Below, in pieces: positions 32,881 through 43,023 of a stretch of 64,000 nt of DNA (position 1 is its first letter; every line of letters begins with the position of its first letter). The position numbers were made by a program, and so were the translations under genes. The DNA is taken from the NCBI GenBank assembly GCA_004431415.1, contig QPMI01000437.1, positions 248,001 to 312,000 of the forward strand, given 5' to 3'. Source of the stretch: Cyanophora paradoxa (lineage: Eukaryota > Glaucocystophyceae > Cyanophorales > Cyanophoraceae). Below the pieces are notes generated by a model. The model was not told the DNA's origin, searched no databases, and saw nothing but the letters and a program-made list of their open reading frames with translations.

Positions 32881-33413
32881 AGCGTAATTCGATTCCCTGG
32901 TACCGAAGTACCATATATATACACGTACCATATACCGTCTGACAGCGTCTGTGGCCCAGTGGGTTAGACTGTGGGGCCCCGCCGCCCCGGCCGACTCCGG
33001 ATCCCGCGCGCGTTGTAAAGCCGCGTGTAATATTAATGTTGCGCCGCGGATACACTGTCGTCATACACTGTGATACACACTGTGACAGTTGTGCGACCCT
33101 TACGTATACGGTAGGACTCGTAGGAGGCGCCACCGCCGCGCCAGCGCTAGCCGCCTCGAGCTCCAGCCTGGCAGGCTCCGCCACTGGACCGCCAGGGCCG
33201 CCGGCGCCAGGCGGCGTCATCTCGAACTTGGAACAGGGCTCATGAGGGATGGAGGAGTTGATCAAGGGGTGGGCGCGCGGGTCTGGTTACGGCTATCACC
33301 GAAAACCATGGCTCCCCCACTCAGGCGAACCTCCCATATTGAGCGACCCATGGCCGGCACCTAGCTAGCATCTTCAGCTAGACAGATGACCGGTCGGAAG
33401 GGCACGTCGACGT

Positions 33414-33477
33414 CACGTAGAACATTGATACATGTGCCGTGGTGTATCAATGCGACGTCCACTTTTGCAAAACAAAA
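33414..33477 (+). repeat. 63-bp dispersed repeat with hairpin, copy 2
   Basis: Second copy of the element at 32,226-32,290, differing mainly in the A-rich tail (GCAAAACAAAAG). Just downstream (about 33,486-33,570) are four copies of GAAGTACCTG followed by runs of A. Confidence 0.9.
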
Positions 33478-34061
33478 GTCAGCTCGAACTTGGAAGTACC
33501 TGTAAAAAAACAGGAAGTACCTGTAAAAAAACCAGGAAGTACCTGAAAAAATACAGGAAGTACCTGTACAAGAAACAGAGACTCGCGAGTCGCGACGCCG
33601 GCGCCGGACGCGCTCTCAGAGTCTGTTTGCCAAGTTGCGCATGCCAGCGCTAGCTATAGCGCTAGCGGCTAGCCTAGTAGCCTGCGGCCCGGCCGCCGGG
33701 CCTTGGGGGCTCAATGGGGAGTCATAAGTTACTTACTACTAGGCTACTAATTATAAGTTAGCGGCGACTTGGCGCCGCAAATTGCCTGCAATGCACTGCG
33801 GCACTGCGGCACAGCGCATGCGGGCCTGCGGCAGCCTGCAGCAGCAGCTCACTGACTCAGTGAGTCAGTGAGTCATGATCAGCGAGTCTCATCAGTCTCT
33901 CAGATCTAGATCTAGAGTCTGCGCGACAACATTAACAACACTGTGAGAGCGCTCATGATCAGCGGCTAGCTATCCGCTGCGCACCGGTACCGTGAGTCCG
34001 TGTGTATACGTACAGCCTGGCAGCGCTATAGCTAGTTACGGTACAGCAGCAGCCTGGCAGC

Positions 34062-37000
34062 ATGCATACGGCGCACTTCCTAAGGGGGCTCTGCGTCGCC
34101 CTCGCCCTCGCTGTAGCCTTCGCGGTCACGAACAACGGAGGCGTCGGACCTGGCGTCTACACTGCAAACTCGACCGCAACGGCGTTCAACGTGAACGTCG
34201 CATTCAATCGGCCCGAAGTGGTGATCTGGTTCGTCCGAGGACTGCAGCTGTTCGCCGCCGGGCCGCTGTGCATGCGCATGCGTGATCATATGCATGCATG
34301 TGAGTGCTGACCGTCGGATCCCCTGAACGCGCGATCGCTTGTCGCCCGCAGGACCATTAAAGCGGCTACTGCGGGGGACCGCGTCCAGCTGGAGTTCTCC
34401 TCGTTCACCTCTGGGCGAGCATCCCTGCGGGTTTGTACCGATCATCGGATCGCGACATATTCGTGATATGCATATCCTAGTAGCTCTGTAATTATAATTT
34501 ACAAAAGCGATATCGCTTGGCCTCCTCCCACTGAGCTCCTCCTTGCAATTGCCAGGGCCTGGCTTGACGTCGACAATTCTGCGCAGATTATTGACCTCGG
34601 CGTATCGCCACCTACCCTCCTGGCTCAAGTCATCAGCGATTCGGTGAAGTACACGAGCGCGTCCGACACATTGCTCGTACTTGGATCTCGTGCAGCCACA
34701 GGATTTGAATTTAGCGCAACGTACAAGAGCGTTCCTTCCAGTGGTGCGCTCATCCAGTGGCAAAAGTACTAGCTAGAAGTATACGTCAACGTTGACGCTC
34801 TGGTTCTTCTGCAGAGCCAGCCAGCAGTAAAATTAATCCGATTGATCCGAATGCTGAGACCGACACTGATAGGCTCCTTGTTTTCGACTCTTCGGTGGTC
34901 ATTGCCTCCACGGACTCCCCTTGTGTGAAGACGGAGCTCACCCTGCCCGGACCCTACGACTACTCGCTCCTCCGCCTCTGGTCCGGTTATATAATACACA
35001 CATATATCCGATGATCGCGTGCATGCGCACCGTGGCACGGTCCAATGCATGCAATGTGAGCGCAGGTATGTAAAAGCGGCGCCGGCGGTTCCGCCTGGCT
35101 ACGTAGGTAAAAAGCAAATCTCCCTCACGGTGTCTTCGCGCCTTATAGATGCGACTTGGGATTTTCTTTATGTAAGTTGTCGTGGTAAAATTTGAAATCA
35201 CACCCTAGAAATTATATAATTAGGTAGATCAAAAACATTGAGGTTTTGCGTGCACACGCAGATCTATGCCTTGAACGTAACCACTCCTGGAGACAATGCC
35301 GTATCCAAGCTTGACGCCTTGAATGGCGCAAGTACCAGCGCCGTCAATTACGCGATTGATACCAGCAATGAGATGCTCGTCATATTCTTGTCGAGGAGGT
35401 CCACTGTTTCTTCCGGAGGCGGCGGCATGAACGCGACGGCTACATTTGACAATGGTGTGCACATAATCATGATTGCGATCGCTGCTCTTTCGAAATTCTT
35501 GTCTGATCATAACCTTTGCAGGTTGCACCGTAACCCCATCACCCTCGCCCTCCCCATCGATGTCACCCTCGCCCTCCCCATCCCCCTCGCCCTCCCCATC
35601 CCCCTCGCCCTCCCCATCCCCCTCGCCCTCCCCATCCCCCTCGCCCTCCCCATCCCCTTCACCCTCCCCATCCCCGTCCCCATCCCCCTCGACATCTTCA
35701 ACGTAAGCACCGCATTTATATATGACAATCCGATGATCCCGTCCCCTCTAGATCTCGATTTCCCCATGAAACCTTGACATCATTGCAGCCTGTCCGGATC
35801 CCCCCCCCCTTCCCTTCCCCCTCCACCAGGTCCGCCACCGCTCAAGCTAGCTAGCTCAGTCAATGTCAAGCTTGCGACTCCAGCCCCAGCCCGCGGTACT
35901 GGTTTCACCTGACCCGTTGCCCCCGACCCTTTCCCCTCTCGCATGCATATGCGCAGCGGCAACCCATCTCCTCTCCCTCTCCCACCGCTGGTTTGTGCTG
36001 CCGGCGTCATTGAAATTAGTATTCTCAATATTCAATGCGACCGGCGCGGCGGCGGATGCTGACCTGCCGCCCACTCAGGACGTCCTCAGAGAGTCGACCA
36101 CGGCTGTTGCCTTGGTCGTGAGCAACATGCCGGTGCGGCCCGGGGCGCCTCGCGATCGAGATTACGATCCATATTTTCGATAGTACAAATGATGACCCGG
36201 GGCGTCAATATTAATCGCGACGGTGCCCGCTTTCCGCAGTTCAACGTCTCGTCTTTCACGAAGACCATAGTGCGTAATATAACGCGTGCCACACTCAAAT
36301 TTCTCATTTTCGGGCTTGAATTCGTTGACGTCGCCTCTGTATACGTGCACGTAGGAGGATGGCATGGAAGTTTACGTGCTCACCTTCGCGACCGGGAGCC
36401 CCGCTTTGTCCGCCAAAGAGGTGAGATTTAGGCGCAAGTTGCTCTGCTCTATCTAATTATAGGTCTCTCGAGCTCTTCTTCTCCGGGTAATGATCGGTTT
36501 GGGGATATGCAGGACCGGGCATTGGTATCACTTATCATCAGGGGCACCGGTATCTCCGTGCGTGCACGTGGAATTAAGCTCAAGATCTAGATCGAGATGT
36601 AGATGCACTCTTAATCTCTCTGAGCGGCACTCGTGTGCGCGCCGTTGCACGCGCAGGCCAGCCAGCAGGTTCGGGTGTACATTACGGACGATTCGGGGAG
36701 CCGGTCGCCCGCCTCCAACGTCTCTGTCGTCGCATCGGGCTTGGACGTTATCCTCAAATTCAGTACGTGCACGGCCGCGACAAATTAAGTATACGACCTG
36801 TATTATTCCAAGTCCTCACAGGGCGCTGCAGCGGTGCCCCCCATGAAATCCCGCAGGCAACTCCTTTTCACCGCCAATACTCCGGTCTGCACTCGATTCA
36901 CGATCACACCTAAATTAGAACCTCGAATATTGACGCATCGCGAAGTACAACATCCGCATCGAGCCCGACGGCAACGCCCCGTTCATCTTAAAAAACGTGC

Positions 37001-37358
37001 GTCCAATTTCTAGCAGGGACGTTCTCCAGGACGCCGTGACGGTCCTATAGCTATAGCTAGCGCATTGCGACCTTATTCTAATTAAGCTTCTGCAGGCATT
37101 CCAATGGGCTCCCGCGACCGGCTCAAGTACTCTTACGTACACTGCAAGCGTTCCAGACTTGCGCAGCGCCGCGACAGCCGTTCCTGCGGTGCGACGCCAT
37201 CGCATATATAGGATATATACGTACACAACCGCATTTGCGCAACGCGCTGATCATGAGGTCGTCCGATTTTGGCGCAGACCCACTTTTTAGTCAGCTTCCT
37301 AGGCCTGCTCGGCTTCTTCGCGGCCACGCGCCTGGCGGCACACCCGGACAAGTACTAA
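34062..37358 (+). CDS. Secreted/cell-surface protein: signal peptide, two CUB-like domains, Ser-Pro linker, C-terminal membrane segment
   Basis: ATG at 34,062 opens a signal peptide (FLRGLCVALALAVAFA). Splicing from a GTTCGT donor at 34,229 to GACCATTAAA restores VVIWTIKAATAGDRVQLEF, matching the W-T-I-x-A...V-x-L-x-F pattern of CUB domains. A later exon ends GSRAATGFEFSATY, also CUB-like. A second CUB-like unit (SLTVSSRLIDATWDFLY, then EMLVIFLSRRS and NATATF) spans about 35,065-35,450. A Ser-Pro linker follows, then further beta-rich exons (35.9-36.9 kb), KYNIRIEPDGNAPFILKN (about 36,950), FQWAPATGSSTLTYTASVP (about 37,098-37,190) and the last exon 37,278-37,358 (HFLVSFLGLLGFFAATRL...HPDKY, stop). 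CUB domains bind proteins or glycans. Splice sites between 34.4 and 34.6 kb and at 35.7-36.9 kb are unresolved. Donors are largely GTAAG/GTGCG; I saw no GTACCCC donor here. Confidence 0.72.
35534..35695 (+). repeat. 18-bp coding repeat encoding Ser-Pro dipeptides
   Basis: About seven tandem copies of CCCTCGCCCTCCCCATCC plus degenerate flanks, read as (SP)n between the second CUB-like unit and the C-terminal part. Similar Ser-Pro rods occur in algal cell-wall and surface glycoproteins. Confidence 0.9.
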
Positions 37359-38119
37359 TGAATATACCAGTCTGAAAGCCCTGGAGGACCTTTTAGGCCA
37401 TGTATACGTAGCTGTAGGCCTCTTTCGTCGTGTTTCATCATGATCATCTTTTGAGTAGCTACGGTTTTTCGAGATAATACCGGCTCGACAGGTGGATCCG
37501 GACCACGTTCGCGAGCTGTATCGCTGTGCTATATATTACAAATAAATCCGGCCGTGGCCTGGCGCTCGACGCTCGTCCGTTGCCGTTACAGGGCGCAATA
37601 CGGATACCAGGGGCGATCGCCTGTACCCGGCCCCGGCCGCGGCCCCCCGCCCACCGGCCCCCCGCTCACCAGATGGTGTACCCCCTGGAGTCCCTCGTCG
37701 CGAACGAAGTGCAGGGGCAGACATTCCGAAGTTCCATACTAAGTTATAACTTATTACTTAAGACGCAAGCGGACACTTGCGAAAAAAATCGGGTTAACAC
37801 GGCCGGCTGAGCTTGCAGTTTCGATTCAGTTCCCCGTTTTGTCGCACCCAATATGAACCCTCATGTGCGAACACGTCGAGTGTCGACATCGGCGTAGACC
37901 CGAGTCACCCGACCTCACCCCGACAGCTGCCGCAGCCAGAGTAACCGGTATAACGTTGTAACCGGTATGCCGCAGTGCCACCGTTAACGTTGTCACGGCG
38001 TGCGGCGCGAGGCCGCGCGACTCGCGGACCAGAGTCGCGGTGCGCGCGCGCCGGCGGTGGCGCGCGGACCGGACCCGGACCGTCGGACTTCCGTAAAACA
38101 CATAAACACCGCGCCCACT

Positions 38120-38191
38120 TAATTACCGCGGTACCAAAATTACCGCGCCAAAAGTTTGTAAAAACGCGGTAATTTGGTACCGCGGTAATTA
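38120..38191. repeat. Small foldback (MITE-like) with TTACCGCGGTA arms
   Basis: Left arm 38,120-38,147 and right arm 38,165-38,191 are reverse complements with a single extra A in the left arm; the spacer is 17 nt and contains TTTGTAAAAA. A partial relative lies at 38,312-38,343. The same element in the opposite orientation is at 46,656-46,718. Confidence 0.85.
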
Positions 38192-39277
38192 CCTGCTGAG
38201 AAGTCTTTTTTTTGATGAATTACCGGCCACAGTCTCTAGACACTGCTGAGAAGTCGCCCCATACACATTACCCCCCAAAATAACCGCCTCATAGAAACCT
38301 TCAATTTTAAAACGCGGTAATTTGGTACGTATACCGCGGTAATTTATTTCTGATTGCGATCATCGGATATCGATCGACGAACGTAGTTCCCCAAAACGAC
38401 GTCGTTCCCCAAAACGCTAGATTTTGACATCGTTTGCAAACGGAGACTACGTGGCGGATTATCCGCGGATGACGTCGACGGAACTTGGCGGATATGGCGG
38501 ATAGTAGTAACGGAAAGTAACGGAAAGTAACGGAAAGAAACTACCCGGGGTAGTGACTTGTACTGCAGTGCAGGGCAGCGCATGCGCATGCGCAGTGCAT
38601 GCGGCAGCTGCAGCTGCAGTTTCTGTACATGTGCGCATGCACAGTGCACGCGTACGTGGCTAGCGCTAGCAAAGGCGCTAGCGCTTGTCGTAAAGGAGCA
38701 CATCAGCAGCTGCATGCGGAGTCAACGCAGCCTCCGGATCCTGATCATCTCGAAGGCTAATCGAAGACGCAGCTTTAAGCTGAGGAAAATTATTCTTTTG
38801 CCTCATGATCATGCATGATCAGTGCCCTAGGCCTGCAGCTACAGCTGAAAAAGTCTAGATCTGGCATTTTTCAGAGATACTGTGCGCAATTCGGCGATCG
38901 CGAACCCCCCGTGTACAGCTAGAGCTGCCCGCCACGATTTAATATTAATGTTGCAAACAGCAGCTTTTGCAATGTTGCAAACAGCAGCAGCTGGATCCAG
39001 AGTTCGCAAGGTTACTAACTATAAGTTATAGATTACTCGCGAGATTAGTTTGCGATTCATTGTTGAAGGCACTGCGGCACGTGCACCGAGACCAACTTAT
39101 ATTTGATTACCCAGCAAATGCATCGACTCGGCGATGTCAGAAAACATCAGAACGATTATTAAATGGGGGGGTGCGGGGGGGCTTGCCCCCCTGCTTGTTA
39201 CTAGTACTAGTGCTTCCCCAGGTACGTATACGCCGGCGCCTGGCAGATCGAGATAAGATAAATTGGGCGCCTGGCAG

Positions 39278-39351
39278 AGGAGTTTCACATCGAGAGATAA
39301 ATTGGGCGATGTGAAACTCCTAGTAGTTGTTGTTGTGTGCTAATGCAAATC
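39278..39351. repeat. 60-bp dispersed repeat, copy 2, with adjacent 15-bp-stem hairpin
   Basis: AGGAGTTTCACATCG (39,278-39,292) pairs perfectly with CGATGTGAAACTCCT (39,307-39,321) across a 14-nt loop. The right arm lies inside the repeat shared with 30,869-30,928, and only this copy has the left arm. Confidence 0.9.
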
Positions 39352-39928
39352 GTCAGGTCCCCGACCCCTGCAAAACCCGGGCCGCGCGGTACTACCTGAA
39401 AGCGCATCCCCAGGGGACCCCGAAACCATGTCTCTCGATCCCGTCCGACCAAAGGGTGATCCAGGAACAGGCACCAACACCCGGGACAAAAATGGGTCCA
39501 GCTACGCACAGGGAGCAGATATACGGGCCAGATCTAGATCGAGACCAGTTCGAGGTCGTTGCGCGCATCAAATCCGACATTCCGTACTGCAAGAGCGAGG
39601 CCGGGCGCGAGCGCGGTCGCGTGGGAGGACGCCGCGCGCTCTAGCCAATCACATTGGAGAGTGCGTTAACTTACCCTGCAGCTGAGGAAAGTCTTTTTAC
39701 GGACCCCCCCGGCAGCTTTCCCCCAGGCACTGCGGCAGGCACATGGCTAAGCCTAACGTTAACGCAGCGCCGCGCGTGCGCGGCCGGCCACGCCTCTCGT
39801 GCGCGCGGCAGTTTGCTGTGGCTCACGCCTCTCGCGCGCGGTCACGCCTCTCGTGCGCGAGGCAGTTTGCTGTGGCTCAGCTGCATGCGCAGCCTGGCAG
39901 CGGCTAGCCGCGCCAGCCGTGCACGCTT

Positions 39929-41290
39929 CACCCGCGCCACTGGGCCGGCTCCGCCTTGGACCCCCCGGCCCCGGCCCCGGCCTCGCCGGGCGCCGGGGCG
40001 CCCCCCGCCAGGGACCGCTGGACGAGGGCTCGCAGGGCGCGCTGCATCTCCCTGCGAACGAAGAGGAAGGAGCTCGTACCCGTCCCGTACGAAGAAGAAG
40101 CTCGAAGGAGTCCGAGAGGGGGCGGGGGCGGGGCGCACGAGGGGAGGATGGGCGCGTCGAGGACCTCGATCGCGGTGAAGACCGAGGCCGGCAGCTCCTC
40201 CCTGCGAACGAAGGGGCTGAGCTGAGCGGATAGATGGGGGTACAGGTTAGGGGGCACGAGAGGGCGGACGGCTTGGGGGAGGAGGAGGCGGCGGCGGGGC
40301 CGGTCTCCTCAATAACGCAGGAGACGAGGAGGAGGGCGACGTAGGGCGCCCCCGCCGGGCGCGGCGCCCCGCCCCGCCGGCCGCAGCGCCGCCGTGATCG
40401 CCGCGGCAGCGCGCACCGCGTCGCGCCGCCCGAGGGCCAGCACGAAGAGGGGCCCCGGCCCGCGGCCGGGACGCCCCTCTGCTGCCCCTTCGACAACGAC
40501 GCGGGCGAGGAGTGCGGAGAGCTCGAAGGCGGGGGAGGGGGCGGCGCCTAGCCAGGCGGAGAGGTAGGAGGAGGCGGCGGCGGCCGAGCAGGCAAACTCG
40601 GGGCAGACGACGGGGAAGACCTGGCGCGGAGTTAAGCAAGGCAGAACAGATTAGATTCTTCAATGCTTGTGTTCTTGGAGCAGATTAGATTTATGTGTTC
40701 TTAGATTAGGCCCGGCGAGGTGCTAGCTATAGGCGACGAGATCTCATCTATAACTCTTCTTGTTCTTAGAACAGATCAGATTATTGTATTAAATCTTAGT
40801 CAGAGCGGGGAGAGGGCGGGCACCTCGCGGCCCTCAGTGGCGGAGCTCGAGGCGGAGAGGCGGCGCGAGGCCGGCGGCCGCGGCGCCGACTCGTCGCCCT
40901 CCTGCGCCCCGCGGCGCGGGGTAAGCAATCAAGCAGGCAGCTGCAGGCGGCCTAGTCCTAGGCCTAGGGCGGGGCCTAGCAGGCTGGCCCAGCTTACAGA
41001 GCCAGCCAGCCAACTGGGCCAAGCTTAGAAAGTGTGCTCGATCAAGCTCTCTAGCACCGGGAGGCCGAGGACCGATTGCAGGCGCTAGCCGGCTGGCTGC
41101 CTGGCTGGCCGTCCCTACCTAGTCGGCGCTGGCTTCCAAGCCGTCAAGGAAGCTTTCAAGCACCTGGAGGCCGAGGGCGATCACGGCGTGGAAGGTCAAG
41201 CCGGCGCCCTCGACGCTCTCCACCCCCACGCTCCCCTCTGCAGGCGGGGAGGGGGCGGGTCGGACGGAAGCGGAGGGGGAGGAGAAAAGC
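39929..41290 (-). pseudogene. Fragment of a hybrid histidine kinase (HATPase end + linker), receiver domain missing
   Basis: Exon at about 41,140-41,230 (EGSVGVESVEGAGLTFHAV) matches the end of histidine-kinase ATPase domains (G-x-I-G-V-E-S-x-x-G-x-G-S-T-F). Downstream minus-strand exons: VFPVVCPEFACSAAAASSYL (about 40,560-40,620), EELPASVFTAIEVLDAPIL (about 40,140-40,200) and EMQRALRALVQRSLAGG...GEAGAG (39,950-40,055), then a stop near 39,929. The last exon is paralogous to 52,200-52,330, where it leads straight into a receiver domain; here it stops. No HisKA, N or G1 boxes were found upstream. Gene fragment or broken gene is the best reading. Confidence 0.6.
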
Positions 41291-41299
41291 GAGGTAGAG

Positions 41300-42250
41300 C
41301 TGCTGGTGCAGAAAAGCAAGGCACAGCTGCTGGTCCGGACCGCAGAAAAGCGAGGCAGAGCTGCTGGTCCGGACCGCATCACAGTCCGACAGTCCGACAG
41401 TCACAGAGCTCAAATGGGCCCCAAAATTCTTAAGCTTCATGCACCCTCAGGGCCTCGAGCTCCACTTGGCAATCGCAACCTCAAAACTCGAGCTCGCGAT
41501 TAAGAAATATTGGCCGCGCGCGGATCCAGTCTCCACGACATGCATCAGTGACCGTGCACGTCAGCCTATTATGAGCTGGAGGATTGCGCCCCTTCGTTTT
41601 GATTTTTTTCGGACAGACTCAAGCTTGGTATCGGTTCGGTTCGGCCCGATTAAACTATGGGGAGCGATTGGCAAGAGACCGACGCGCTGAACACGTGCTA
41701 GTACGCATCTTAATGCATGTCTAATGCTCAGTCTCTCGCGGACGCGGTACAAAAGTTTCCTAGATGTATGGCCATAAAAAGGCGACGAGGAAAAGGTCAG
41801 TTTCGCGGCGAGCTAGCCGAGCTAGCAGTGCGATCGACCGGCGTCTTATTGCTCCAGCGGTCGAGCCCGGGAAGGGAAGATTGGGGGAGCGGGGGGGCTT
41901 GGGCGGGGGGGCCTGTCGAGCGCTGTCCGACAGCGCTGTCGAGGACTGAAGAGGGGGCCGGGGAGCAGCGACCTCCGAGGCCAACTTTCGCGCGGCGAGG
42001 TTCTGGCGGGAGACCAAAATGTTTCAAGTTTTTCATCTCGGCTGATCTAAAATGCACTTCGTAATTCCTACGTGCCCGGTCTCGCGCAAGTCACTCGCTG
42101 TGCTCCGCTTTATTTAATTTCGGCTGGACTGGTATGGCAAATGTTTCGGAGCGCGTATTATAAGATACGTATATACGTGTGTGTATATACACACACGTAT
42201 ATTCGGAGGCAAATGTTTCGGAGCGCGGATTATAAGATGTATTATAAGAT
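41300..42250. other. Region without a recognised gene
   Basis: Two short repeats of GAAAAGCGAGGYAGAGCTGC at 41,283-41,370, then AT-rich DNA. The word TTTCGGAGCGCG(T/G)ATTATAAGAT occurs at about 42,147 and 42,215 and again in both inverted-repeat arms. Confidence 0.45.
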
Positions 42251-43023
42251 CGAGGGGCCTTCGGCCCGCCCCCGCCCGCTCCCTCCGCCCCCGGGCCCGC
42301 CCGCTCCGCCCGCCCCCGCCCCGGGACCCGTCCCTTTCGGCATCACATGATCATGCCGCCGAACCTCGGAGATCTAGATCGCGCATAGTTCTGACCCAGC
42401 TGCAGGGCCGTGACGTCGCATAGTCTAGGCCTAGGTTTCGCGCTAGAGCTTGAATGCGCGATGTCGGACTCAAGCTTGGTAAATTTTTCGGAGCGCGTAT
42501 TATAAGATACGTATATATATATATATATATACAAGACGGGCGAGGATGGGGGGTACGGAAAATTTACGGTAGCGCGACGATTACGGCGGCGCAGCGGGCC
42601 AGGTTTCCCACCCGTGGGTTCCTGATAACGCTGCGTGTCAAGCTGCTCGGAAAGTCGCGCGCCAGCTCCACCCGACCCCCGTAGCCAGAACGCGCTAGAT
42701 AGACCAGCCGGGCGTGCACGGACAGCCGACACGAGCACATCATCACCAATCGCAACCGCCGAAGTCGGTAGCCCGCCCCCGGAGCGCCAGGCAGCCCCGC
42801 CAACCTCGCCGCGTCATCTTTTTTGAATTCCACGGACCCCCGGACCCCACCTGCGCCCTGCGCGGAGCGCAAAGCAATCGCCCTGCCTCTCCCGATAGAC
42901 GATAAGAGCTCTTAAGCAACTGAACTGCCGCCCAGTCCCCGCGCATTGCGCCCCGATGCTGACACTCACTCACTGCCTGTCACACCGCAGACATGAGCCG
43001 ATCATCCACGGACGACACACCGG

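Larger units (their letters stand above)
30060..34061. other. Repeat-rich region without a recognised gene
   Basis: About 4 kb in which I can support no gene. It holds several short duplications listed separately, GTACC-bearing G-rich blocks and AT-rich, palindrome-rich stretches. A minus-strand frame at 30,917-31,100 (WTVRAFAPRMRIAGGERP...) might be an exon, with no support beyond composition. Confidence 0.45.
37359..39928. other. AT- and palindrome-rich region without a recognised gene
   Basis: No supported coding sequence. Contains ACCGCGG foldbacks, the second 60-bp repeat with a hairpin, and a dense cluster of X.X'.X chains near 38,580-38,685. Confidence 0.5.
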
